NCBI RefSeq assembly: GCF_003945595.2
Contig: NW_024105098.1
Span: forward strand, 186,001 to 250,000
Origin: Pipra filicauda
Taxonomy: Eukaryota; Chordata; Aves; Passeriformes; Pipridae
Length of the DNA stretch: 64,000 bases
Reading direction: 5' to 3'
The translations under genes and the position numbers were made by a program. Below, piece by piece: positions 50,226-62,000 of the stretch; the stretch's first letter is position 1, and each line of letters begins with the position of its first letter. The notes beneath the pieces are model-generated. The model saw only the letters and a program-made list of their open reading frames with translations, had not been told where the DNA came from and searched no databases.

Positions 50226-50714
50226 GAGGACCAGCAAGTTCTTGCTGATCGTGGCCGTCTCGGTGTGCTTCATGCTTATCCTGTACCAGTACGTGGGGCC
50301 GGGGCTGAGCCTGGGTTCCCCCAGCGGCCGCTCCTACTCGGAGGAGCTGGACCTCTTTCCCACGCCGGACCCGCACTACGTGAAGAAGTACTACTTCCCC
50401 GTGCGGGAGCTGGAGCGGGAGCTCGCCTTCGACATGAAGGGCGAGGACGTGATCGTCTTCCTGCACATCCAGAAGACCGGCGGCACCACCTTCGGCCGCC
50501 ACCTGGTGCAAAACGTGCGGCTGGAGGTGCCCTGCGACTGCCGGCCCGGGCAGAAGAAGTGCACCTGCTACCGCCCCAACCGCCGGGAGACCTGGCTCTT
50601 CTCCCGCTTCTCCACGGGCTGGAGCTGCGGGCTGCACGCCGACTGGACCGAGCTCACCAACTGCGTGCCCGGAGTGCTGGACCGCCGGGAGAGCGCCGCC
50701 GCCAAGACGCCCAG
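50197..50714 (+). CDS. HS6ST1: HS6ST1 exon 1: heparan sulfate 6-O-sulfotransferase 1, N-terminal part
   Basis: The enzyme is a Golgi type II membrane protein that moves sulfate from PAPS to the 6-O position of glucosamine in heparan sulfate, tuning FGF and other growth-factor binding. Seen: 172 codons plus two bases of codon 173. A short basic N-terminus (MKRAGRTMVER) leads to a hydrophobic signal anchor at about residues 15-33, a stem at about 34-80, then the start of the sulfotransferase domain. The PAPS 5'-phosphosulfate loop is LHIQKTGGTTFGRH (residues 89-102, Lys93). A Cys-rich stretch spans 113-124. His147 in GLHADW should match the catalytic histidine known from the 6-OST structure. 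The anchor and stem (VCFMLILYQY, LDLFPTPDPHY) match HS6ST1 as I recall it, not HS6ST2 or HS6ST3. Two in-frame starts exist: ATG 50197 (weak context, C at -3) and ATG 50218 (strong, A at -3 and G at +4). The human long form also begins upstream of MVER. The 3'-phosphosulfate-binding segment (RDPVSRYLSEW in the family) is absent and must lie in the next exon. The family length is about 400 residues, so this is under half. Confidence 0.96.
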
Positions 50715-50720
50715 GTACCG
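50715..50720 (+). other. HS6ST1: Splice donor of HS6ST1 exon 1
   Basis: The exon ends CCCAG and the intron begins GTACCG, a good donor. It splits the Arg codon of the conserved TPR stretch after its second base (phase 2). In the family TPR is followed by KFYYITLLRDP. Here the reading frame instead runs into an unrelated Pro/Ser-rich 22-codon tail that stops at 50784, which supports splicing at this site. Confidence 0.9.
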
Positions 50721-53149
50721 GCCGGCCGCCGTCCTCCCTTCCCCGCTGCCCTCGGGCCGCTCGCCCCAGCCCTTGCACTGCTGAGCCCCCTCCCGTGCGT
50801 TGCGGCTCCCTGCTAACGCGCTGTGCCTCAACCTGCCCTGAACCTTTCCTCACCCGGTTCACCTGTCCTCCCCTCCCGGCCTCCAGGCTGTGCCCTGCAC
50901 CTTCCCTCTGCATACCCAGGCAAATTTCCTGCTCCTTCCCTCCCATGTACCTAGGACACTGCACCCTCAAGCCCACGGTCTTCTGCTCTGGAAGCCTCTG
51001 TGGACCCGTTAGCAAGACCACGTATTTGTGCCGTTTACTCTCTCTTGTAAACATTTAGTCTTCACCTCAGACATCACTTGCCCCCTTTTAAGTGCCCTTT
51101 ACGCCATACTCTAGCCTCAGGCTTATCTTTGCAATCAGCTTTGCCCTAAACTGCGCCCTAACCTTTTTCCTCCAGCTGAATTTGTTCTCCAGTGCAACCG
51201 AGGAGAGGCAGACCAGTCCTCCTTGGTTTAGCCCCCCAGCCTGCCTGATAGTTTTTTGCACGTTGCAGAAAACATTCCTTAACACCCTTTCTTATGTTCC
51301 TTGCTCTTTATCTTGATGGGAGACCTGAGGCGAAGTCTTTTGGAGAAAGGAGTTCCCTCGTACATGTTCCCCGAGTCTCCTTCATATGCGCACTAGGAGA
51401 GAGGGAGAGCCATCCTAAAGCACCTTTCTGCATTTGTGTGGAACGCCCAGTGTGTTTCTGCCCTCTTAGCCCATCATTTCTCTGCCTTGGTCTCTTCGTG
51501 AATTACAAGATTCAGAGAAATTTTCTATTTGAAGAACTCTAGTGAAGACAGTGGCTTACATTAAGATCTCCAAAAGATTGGGGTTTTTAGCTCAATACAC
51601 TGCTGTATCTTTCTTTCACAAGACCTTTTTTTTTTATTATCACTATTCTTTAACACCATGCACACTTTCTTTGACATATTAGTGCTTTTGTTACAGCACT
51701 TTGTAATCTGTTTGCCTTAAAGTGTCGTTCTTAAAGGTGCCCAAGACCTTATGCTAATATTTGCTTATGCTATATGCTTTATTTATATGCATATCGTTAA
51801 TATCATATATAATCTCTAATGAAAAGTGGCCTTTAAGAAAGTATATTTTGGCATCATAACTGTGTTTTCTCTGTGTTTTTTAAAAGCAGTTTTTAATGAT
51901 TTTTCTTTCCTTGGAGCTGTGTGCCATTGCTGGGGTTCTTTATTGTCTCTGTCATGATTGCTGCTGTTTTCAACCCGTTTCAGTGTTAGTCATCCAAGCT
52001 TAGGCTGCTGTCATGCTGCCTGACCCAGCAGCAGCAAACCGAAGTATATAACCGAAGGACTGAGTATTCAGGCTTTCCTGTGCTCTCTTATTTTATGATA
52101 AGGTTCTTGAAAACACCTCTAGGTGAAATATCCTTTGCCCATCTAGTTGCTGTTGATATTTTAGCAAGGTATTGTAAGGAAAAATGTGCAAAGTTCAAAT
52201 CTGACTTTAAAAAGGAACAAAAATTACCCGTTTTGTGAACCTTGACACTTGGCTAGCAAACCATTAACCTTATATAAAGACCTGTGTGGTTTTATTAATT
52301 GTTTCAGAGCCTTGTGTGCTTCCATTGGCAATTTTGTATTAAAATCTGTTGTGTGTTCAGGATTCAACTTTCTCATCCTATTCAGGAGTTGCCTCTTTTG
52401 TACAGGTACCTGGGAATGGGGCACTTCAGATTGTGAGGTAGCAATTAAATTCCTTACTGCAACTCATAGGACGTTGAGAACCAGAAGCCTATTGCCTCAT
52501 CTCACATGCTTGTAAATAACCTTTTCCTTGCCGTTTGTTTTGGAGCATCAGGAACTGTATGGTTCTACATACTTCTTCATTGTTTTGATTTTTGGAAGTG
52601 CCGGAAAAATAATTAATCCTACCCCATTCCCTCCTGTCTTGGCGTATCCAGAAATAGTTCTCTTCATGTGGGTCTCTTGACTTCCTTTAAATCTAAGTTA
52701 GAACTTCATTTCCAGGAGTGCAAGACCTATGATGTGGAAGCTTTAGATAATCTGGAGTTTATTTAACCAGAATTTACCGTTCGCTGTATCTTGGGGATGG
52801 TTTGGTGCAATGAACAGCTGCTGGTTATTTTAATAATACTGTCCTAGGATCCCGCTCCTTTGTACTGCAGTCCAGTTCTCCAAACTGTGATTTATTTGAT
52901 GCCTAAGAAAATGGGGAATAAGGGGCAGGCAGTGCTTGTTTAAAATAAAAATTTGGTGGATTTTCTTTGTTAGAATACAAATAGTCTTGTATTATGTCTG
53001 TTGCAGTAAGAGCAATATCACTTTTTTTGTCAACTGTGAGTGTTGGATCTCTTATCTTGATACAGGATATGTTTTTACATAAGGTATATGCTAGAAAGGC
53101 TACTGTTTTATAATGGAACTGGACTATGAAAATATCTCTCTTTCAAAGG

Positions 53150-53159
53150 AAAAAAAAAA
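53150..53159 (+). repeat. A10 homopolymer in intron 1
   Basis: Ten A followed by G and A5, a short impure A-rich run. Confidence 0.85.
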
Positions 53160-53719
53160 GAAAAAGGAGCAGCAAACACCTATTTCAGCAGAGTTCTCCC
53201 AGATTCTAATATTATTCAGTCTGAGTTTTGGAGTACAGTCTTCCAATTCAGTTTTTAAAGCTAACATACTGCCTTCTGCATTTGCTACTTAATACAAAGT
53301 TTAAACCTTTGTTCTTCCAAATATATGTTTATGCCCAAAACAAAACAGCTGACTTGTGATTACAAATAAATCTGCCTTCCAGTGAATGTTGGAAAGCATG
53401 AAGGTCATTCAGTATTGCCCACATGCACAAATCATGAGGCTCAAGCTGTTCCCTTTGTAAGGAATGCAGTTAGTGCCCTATTGCACTACATTCCATAACC
53501 TGGGCATGGAACATAAATTTACAATGCAATTGCTCTCTTTATTGTTCTGCTGTTCTGTGTTAGGCTTAATGATTAGGAGCACTAGATTGCCAAAGACTGC
53601 ATTTTTTTCCTTCTTCTTTCTGTCTTTCTTCTGCATTGGTACAGTAAGAGTTAGAGATGGGTGGTTTAGTTCTGACGGGTCAGCACTCTTTGAAAAAACC
53701 CAAACTACTTGTTCTCGCT

Positions 53720-53738
53720 CCCCTCCCACCCCCCCCAG
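53720..53738 (+). other. C-rich tract ending in AG within intron 1
   Basis: C runs of 4, 3 and 8, split by T and A, end in AG, like a polypyrimidine tract with an acceptor. On the minus strand the same tract satisfies the G-quadruplex pattern. The downstream frame has no recognisable protein similarity, so I do not call an exon. Confidence 0.5.
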
Positions 53739-56050
53739 TGACTTTCCTGTTTTGTATTCAAAAGGCTTCTGGACACCACTTCTTGAAGCAAATATTATGT
53801 TTTATACACAGCCAGTAAAAGAAAAAGAGTAATTTGTTTGGGGGCTGTACAACTTGGGACTCCAAGGAACTCTGAAGCTGGCTGTGTTTATCAGTTAAGT
53901 CGCTCAGCTGCAGTTCTCTTCGTGCCTTTAGTAGAGGGCAAATTCCAAGATTTTGGGAATGGAAGCCTATTTATTCCTTGTGCTGTTAGGCGTAAATAAA
54001 CTGCTGGAAAAGACTTTTTTTAAAGAGCAGCAATACTAGGATGTGTGCCTTGAGTCATCATGCTGGTATTTCAGAAAGCGGAGGCTAAGCCACTTCTGTG
54101 AACTCTGCTCCCTTCAGTTTGTTTCACCTAAAACCTGAGAGATCAGATCTCTTCAGTTGATTCTGAAAAAAAGTCACACTCGTTTCTTTAATCTGAATTC
54201 CAGAATTAGAAAGATCTGTGAAGTGATCCACAAGTGACTTGTCTGTGTCCTCTGTCAGAGGACTGAACGAAGGCCCTTGGAGGTGTTGGAAAGGTTCCCT
54301 TGTTTGCCCCCGCAGGAAATGGGCTGCAGGGCCCTTCTGGCTGCCTTCTGCTGCCAGCACAAGAGCAGAGCTGGGTGTTCTGAAGTTGTCTTTGCAGGAC
54401 ACTTCATGTGTGAGCTTGACTCTAATGTAACGGCAGAAACAATAAAACAAATAAATTACGCTGAAGGAATTCTATGTGTTTCCTCTTCTACCTCTTCCCA
54501 AAAGCAACACAAACAAACCCTCAGCCACCCAGGCTTTGTTGCTATCCTGCTGGGTTCGGCTGCCTCCTGAAAACAGGAGCATCGGAGCTGGCACTTTCCT
54601 GGAGACACTTTGTTCACGTGGAAAGGATTTGAAGGCACACAGCTCCTTTAACACTGCCTGTCTGCCTGTTGCTGGGGAGAGCCCATGAAGCAGGGAGAGT
54701 GTGGCTGGCTCTGTGCTCCCCCGGCTCACACACCGGCTCTGCCTTCTCTTGGGCTGCTTCAAGCACAGGTAGATTGACTTTTTTTATGAGCTGCCTCGAG
54801 ACACCAGCTTAGCCTTGGCTTTGTGTGTGTTTCTGTGCTAGTCTGTCCTTTAAGTTTGGTTTCTGAGTTCATCTGTGGACAAAAATGACAAAAGTACGTG
54901 CATGCTTCCAATTTCAGTATTTTTTCCTCAAGATTTCATACGCTTTAGAAAGAAAAAAATTGTAATCCACCTACTTTTATGTAAGAAGTCTATGGCAGGT
55001 TAGTAAAACCTGCTGTTAAACAGATCAGTCCAAGTTCTAGATCTCTCTGATTAGCTTTAGCTATTTACAGCTTATGTTTTTGGTTGGGTTTTTTTAAAAG
55101 AAACAATTAACAGGGCTCAGCAGTTTGTTAATTTGATTTTTCTGAAGTGTGAACTTTCACAGCTTCCAACCACATATCTGTCCCTTTGCAGGGATCTGTT
55201 CTTGATGAGGTTTTTATTATATGTGTGCTTAGGAGCTGCAGAGACACGTTGTCAAGAGACCAACTGTTTGAGAATGAAAAGCTTTACCAAATCATTTTTA
55301 TAATATTAGCTCTTTTTAAAAGCTTGGGTTTATCATTCTTTGTGGATCTGTGTGTGTTGGGAGTTGAGAAATATCTGTCTGCAGGGAGCAAGGGCATTTC
55401 TTCCACTCACCAGTTCAACTCAGACTAGTTTCTCTAAAAGACTGGTGGAGAAATATTGATATAAAGTTATTTTCAGTAGCCTGCTTCATCTCTCAAACTT
55501 TTAGCATGTGGAATATTTTAAAGCCTAACAGTCTGATAGGAAACTTTTTGCACCTGGTTGTGCTCACCCATAAAGCCAGGCCAATCTTTCACAGCCAAAC
55601 GATTCCAAAGGGCCGGATAGTTGTGTAGTGAAAATCTTTATATTTGACATAGTTACTAAAAGCAGCTGAAAGTTGGAACTCTTCAAATAGCTGCCTTAGT
55701 ACCTTTGAGGAACTGTATTTTTCTGAGCTTAAGACTTTTGGGTGGTATGCCAGGTTTAATTACTCTTACTTTTTTTTGTTGCAGTTGTTGACAAAGCAAG
55801 AGGATGTGTTCCTAGATATGTCCCTGCTTGAGTGTGTGCTTATACTAACCTGATTTTTCAAAACTGTGCATTTGGCTGTTTTTCATTAATCTTTAAACAC
55901 AAGTTGCATCATAACATAGTAATTTTGTTTTCCTTGCTTAGAGGTTTGCCAGCACTCCTAACCTGAGATTTTGCCTTTTTGTCCTTATCATTTCCGACTC
56001 TGCAAATAAAAATGTACTGTATTCTGAGTAAAACCTCGGATAATCACCTC

Positions 56051-56064
56051 TTTTTTTTTTTTTT
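56051..56064 (+). repeat. T14 homopolymer in intron 1
   Basis: Fourteen consecutive T in intron 1. Confidence 0.9.
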
Positions 56065-59000
56065 AAATCCAACAATTCAGAAATAATTACAAGAGCTAGT
56101 TTGAATTTTATTAATAACTGAACTGGATGCTTTGCTACGTGCTCCCAGTGTAGGGAGAGCCATTAAGAAATAGTCCACTGTAAATGCACAGCTGATGGAT
56201 TCCACCACACCAGTGCAGGCAAATTTTTTGAGGTTCATTACTTAGAGATTACAGTTTGTGTGAAACAGCTTGGCCAAAGCAATGCTCTGCCCAGGTTTCC
56301 AGGCTCTGCTGAAGGGTCCTGTTTTGTCCCTGTGAATGCCAAGCAGGGCCTGTTCTCCAGCAAATCCAGACTGATGCATCTTCAGCAGTGCCACCTTGTC
56401 AGCTTTGTGTTGCATCTTGAAAGAAATCTGTGATGGAAGGAATTTGGAGTTCATTAGTGCTGTGGGGGCTGTGGGTGACGAATAAGGTGAATTTGATGCT
56501 GCCCAGTAGAACAGCTGCTTCTTACCTGGTGTGACTGGCGGGGCACAGCTGGGTGTGTGTGGTGAGGCCTTTTCCCTGCAGGACACCAGTGAAAGTCTTT
56601 AGCTGGATATTAGAATATGAACTGGATGAGGTCATATTACCTCTTGAGAAAGCACTGCTAGAGAAGATTATGTTATAACAGGAGATCATTACGATACTGC
56701 CCTCCCCCTGGGCCATCTGTTCCTTCTAGGAAGGAGGAAGAGATTAGCCTCCTCTTGTGGCCTCTTCCCTCATCGACTCGAGGGGCTGGGCTTAATGGGT
56801 TTGTTCAGCAGTCAAGCAGAAGCTTTTTGGCTGCCTGTTGTAGAAATTGGAGGAGCATAACCTGAGACCTGTTTTCTAGAAAGTAATTCAGGATACTCAG
56901 GCCTGGAGTTACTTCAGAAAACCTCGAGAGTTCATTTCTTAGGTGAAGTTGATGTGCCTCATCTGAGTCATATTTGCACACAATGCCCACGCTTTGGGCT
57001 GTCATCAGAGCCCTTGGTGACCCCTGACAACGTGTTCCTATCCCAGATGTCAGTGACAGCAGTGACAAGCAGAGCCACAGAAGAATCATGATAGAGATGA
57101 GTCAAAAGGGGTTGTGGTTGTGGTATTGTAGTTGCTTTGACCTGGAAGCAAAGAGTGACTGTGATGATAGAACACACCTGATTTTAAATTTGCTTAGAAA
57201 TATCTGTGTTATCAGATCTATCACACACATTCAGTCTCTCTGCTGTGCCTCCTGCTGCGTTTTACACATTGTGGCTTTTGTGCATCTTGGAAAGTGGGAA
57301 AGCAGCAATTGCCTTCAGTCAGTCATAAAACCAAAACCACTGCTTTATGTCTCTTTATTTTAAACTTTCAGTTATTTGGCAGCACATTTGTGGTACTAAT
57401 GCTTTAAATAGGTAATATTTTGACAGTTAACACTTGGGCTTGTGCTCGCTTTAGAAAGCCAGAGTGGCATAGTCTAACTCCACAAAGCTTTGTTTATGCT
57501 GGTATTTCCACAAAGTATTAGAGCAGAGAGGAGTTTCCAATTATTGACTGAAATTGTGCTTTGTCAAGCAAAGATGAAGCATGGTCTTTAATTCCTAATA
57601 ATCACAATTGCAATAACTGCCAAGTCATGATTTTTTGATGGAATCTTTTGTGATGTGGATGGAAGGGAATGATATTCATGCATCAGAAGCAAATATCTTT
57701 GTAAACTAAGATGTTAATGTGTTTAGAGAGTAAATGAAGTACAGGAGGAACACAGAGCTGAAGTAGTCCATTCCAGATTCGCTTGTTTCTCAAATGGTGG
57801 TTGGCCTTAAAAAACAAACAAACCGAAATCCCTCTACTTTTTCTAAAGGAGTTGAAGTAGAACGATAAGGAAAATATACCCACTAGCACAGATGCAAGGT
57901 GACACAGTTTCTGTAATCGCTGTTTGATGTAGTTTTGTTCCTCTTTCTATTTCTGTAACAGAGTACTCTGCTGGAAATCCAGACTTGAGAATCTCTTTGA
58001 AGAGTCCTTTGGAGATTATTGTCACAAAGACACGAAGAGCCTTAAACACCTCTGTACTGTAGCATGTCAAGTTTCAGATCTGAAAAGGATGCTTCAGATA
58101 TTCTTATGCATTACTGCCAAAGGAGGAGCTATTTCCCAGTGCGTGTCTGTTGGAGCTTGAAATAGCTCGTGAGTGGAAAAAGCGTTTTCAGGAAAGGTCC
58201 ATGCAGACAGAGGTCATCAGACAAAAAGCACGTTGTACACTTGATAGGGTTTAGTTTATTCTACTTTTATTAGATGATGTACGTCCATGTCATTTCTGTG
58301 CTCAACCTCAGAAGTACAATACACTCCACTGGATGTGTTTCATCCCTACACACTGATGAGCAGGACTAAGGATATCACATATTCTGGGGTGTCTCTGTTC
58401 CAGTGATGCATCCAGTAAGGATTAGGAAGCTCCTGTTGTCCACCTCTAACTGTAACCTGAATTTCTTAGCAGGACTAATTATACTGCTCTTTCACCTGTG
58501 TATCTCAAAGCCTCTTACAAGTTTGCAATAAATAGCACCTGGTGTTAGATTAATTTCAGACTTCAGATCTGTGACTTCAATCTTTGACTCTTCAGGGATC
58601 TGTCTTGAAGCTGGCTTTAACCATAAATCTCAGCCTTACAGGTTAATGTCCAGACTTGCTGCCCAGTCACTTTGTCTCTTTCAGCAGTAACTGGTTTCTT
58701 AGCGTGTTATTACTGCTTTGCTCTGTTCTTCCCTCCCTTCCACCCTATTAATGGTAAATTCTACATTATAGCTCACCTATGCTTTTATAGAGGAAATATT
58801 TCACGATTTCCTGCCAATTTAAACAAGAAAACAGTTATTTGCAATTAACTTTTTATGGTCTGACTCTGTGTTTTACTTCATAACTAATCTCCAGCCTATT
58901 AAGCAGAGATTCTTTGATTACACTTCACTGCAGATTAAAATACTGTCATCACTTTTATGGAGCTCTTCTACATGAGGGGAGAAACCTCAGCTTCCTGAGC

Positions 59001-62000
59001 AGCCTTTGCATTTTTGTCTTTACAACAGACCAAATTTCCTTTTGCTTAATGTCAGTCTTGAAATACTAACAAGACAATTCAAGATTTTCTGTCCATGTAG
59101 CATTGCTTAGAGTTTCAAAATGCCTGGTGACTTTGCACTGTCTAACTTCACATATATTAAAAGGGACTATGTTTCTGAAAAAGTGCTAGAGATATAAAAG
59201 TGCTGCTGCTTCCACGTACTGGAGTTACTCTACATGTTAGCCTTAGTTCTTGTGTAAATTAGAAACACAGACGTACAAGATACCTGTTTACAGGTACACT
59301 CAGTGACTCTTGAAAGATTTTGTGAAGAGCATTGCATTGGCCATTCCTTTTTTATCTAAACAGCTTAAATAAAAGTCTGTCTTGTATTTTTTACTTCAGC
59401 TCTCTCAGAAAATTTAAACATCCAAACAAATGCTGTAAAAATAGAATGGACTTTTTTATTTAACCTCACAGCTCTTGCTGCCGTGACCCCCTTGCTCTCA
59501 GTAAAGGTTTTAGTTAGGATACCTGTGACCCTATATCAAAGTGTTAGGGAAAAAAATCAATGCCTCATAGCTAAGACAAACAGCCGCTGCATGCTGACTC
59601 ACCAGTTTCCTGACAGGTTTTGCTTTCCTGGTGGAGATACAGAAAGTACAAGGAGCCCAAGAATCGCTGAGTATGATCATAATCAGTCAACCATCCCTTC
59701 TGTTAACATGCCTTAAATCACAAAAGACAGCATTACCTTCTTCTGTTCTTTGCCTCCTTCTCTTTTCTCTCGGCCTGTACCTCTGAAAGAGAAAAGACAG
59801 ATGTGATGTGGGTAGTTGTGCAAGGAGGAAGATTGAACAGATTTATCCTGGCTGCTGAAGCAAGTACAGCAGGGGTCATTTAGATTAAACTCCCCATTAA
59901 GGGGATCCTTCATCCGTGGTATGCTGCACAAAAAAGAGGTGCATGTGCATAGGAGCCCTGTCAGGTAAGGAAGTGCCTTGGCATCTTTTCTAGGGGTGCA
60001 AAACTGGAACTTCTTGTTCTGAGCATCTGAATGAAGTTTCTGTCATTGATTATACTGCTGTGGTTGGTGGCATTATTTGTAACACATCCAAAATAACTTA
60101 TCATGAGCCTTTTTTGGCCCTGCAGTTTTCCTTTGATTTATTTGGCTAGATTTCCATGTATGTGTCAAAATGACAGCATCTTTCTATGTGTACACAGCCT
60201 GACTCCAGGAGAGCCTTAGACCTGGCCAAAGGCTTCACTGCTCTGGAGTGAGGTCCTGTATTTTTAACAACCATATTGTGTTACACGTCAGCACTCCAAC
60301 TGTTGCTATCGGTGGCTTTGATTTTGAAATGTAATATTGCACTAAAGACTAATGACTCAGTATTGCCCTTCATTATTGAAATGATTGTTTGGCACAGCAT
60401 TTAATTCTGCTCTTTTTCTTGCACTTTGCAAGTAGGCTTTTTCTGAGTAGTGTGTTATTTCTTCACAATACCTGAACGACCTTTTTTTCCATTTCCTGAA
60501 CTAACACCTTCCTCCAGGTTGGCGTCATCTTGTACCTTGATCACTTTAGTACTGTCTTCCTGAACTTGATAAATTGTCTTCCTCTTTCCCTTTAGAGATC
60601 TCTTACTGCCTAAGCCTTCTCACTCTCATAAATTGGATTTTTACTTAGGGGCTCTTTTTATTCTGATTCTTGAAGGGCCCCTTTTTTAATAAGAAAATTT
60701 TAGGCTTACAAAATGTAACCATCCCAACATCAAAAACAACTGTTAATCTCAACAGTCGAATTCTATGCAGTCAGATATTTAAGGTGAGGTATTACTGTCT
60801 TAGGATGAGCCTCTTAACACTACTCAGAAAGGGTTGTTTTCATGCCTTTGACTAACTTGGATGAAGCTGACACCTGTTTATTGAGCCATTCATAGCAAAC
60901 ATACATTATAGAAACTCAAAACTTGTGAATTGCTATTTTCAGCACTTAACACTTTGCAGTGCCCGGTTTTCAACCTGGGTGTTCAGAAGCCAGTCGAGCT
61001 CTAAGCATACAGTGCACCAGCAGTTTATATGAGCTTCCTTTTCTGTTTTTAAGAAAATGACAGCTCCAAATATTGAAATGATAAAACAAAAACCACTGAA
61101 TGATACGTGAGTTTGAATTTAAAAGAATAACCCTGCCCTTGACCGTTCCTAATAAGACAGGGCTGTTTGTAGGTGATCTCTTATTTGTGACTTGGGTATG
61201 TCAAGAAGGGACTGAAAAACAGCTGCCACAATTGTATTAGTATGAACTCTGTTTCGATCATATGTCATGAGGACTGATGAGACTCCCACCAAAAAAGGGA
61301 GTTTCAGGAAGTCATTCGATGACAGGAGGAACTGTATTTAACTTCTGGTTGTAAAAGGAGCATCTGAGATTGGGGATAGAAGAAAAACAAGATAATCAGT
61401 CCACAGCTGAGGATGAGGGAATAAGAAGAAACCATAGAAGAAAGCCAACTTGTGTTGACTTGAATTCTCAGATATTAGATGGTTTGTTAGTAACCAGTAA
61501 AGCTTTTTGTTAAATAACCATAAAGTCTTCCACCTTAGTGAAGGCACAGTTTGAATTTCTTGCCCTTCTTTCCACCAAATTTCTTTGCCTTGGGAGTTTT
61601 GTAGGATTTGACACCAAAACTGTGTGTAATTATTTAAAGGAATAATATTGGACTACAGTATGCAAGCAAAATACTTGAAAAGTCTAGTTTGAATCAATAC
61701 ACTTTGGGAGACTACTAGCTTAGTAAATTTTAAAGGCATTTGTCCCTGACTTCTAAAACACATTTAGATTTTTTAACTGCTAATTGCAAAGAATGGGTTT
61801 TTTTTTAGTATGACTTAGGCAGCTCCTTGGAAGAATAATTTGGCAAGTTGTATGTGACTTTTCAACTTCTTTCTCAGTGTTAGCTGCACTGAGGCAACTG
61901 AAGAGGTCATGGATTTGCCTTCAGGAAGTCTGGGGGTTTTCCATGCTGTGACTCGCCGCTTGTAGCAACTTCTGTGCGTAATGATGTATCAAAGAAGAAA

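Larger units (their letters stand above)
49400..50780. promoter_or_regulatory. HS6ST1: CpG island covering HS6ST1 promoter, 5' leader and exon 1
   Basis: CpG dinucleotides are dense and GC content is very high from about 49,400 to 50,780, in sharp contrast to the AT-rich flanks. The island contains repeated GGGGCGG boxes (Sp1/KLF type) and a G-rich leader, and it ends just inside intron 1. This is the usual architecture of a broad, TATA-less vertebrate promoter. The transcription start cannot be placed from sequence; somewhere between about 49,460 and 50,100 is plausible. Very long open frames on both strands here are a by-product of GC-rich, stop-poor sequence. Confidence 0.9.

Noticed and set aside
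50197..50714. Assignment to HS6ST2 or HS6ST3
   Set aside because: The sulfotransferase core is shared, but the MVER-SKF start, VCFMLILYQY anchor and LDLFPTPDPHY stem match HS6ST1 as I recall it and differ from the other two.
50715..50784. HS6ST1 frame continuing to a stop at 50784
   Set aside because: The 22-codon extension does not resemble the family, while a good donor sits exactly at the conserved TPR position. Read-through would be intron retention.
49170..51054. Very long minus-strand open frames (367 and 502 codons) across the CpG island
   Set aside because: They are Ala/Arg/Pro/Gly-rich, lie antisense to HS6ST1 exon 1 and its leader, and show no domain. GC-rich DNA is poor in stop codons, so such frames arise by default.
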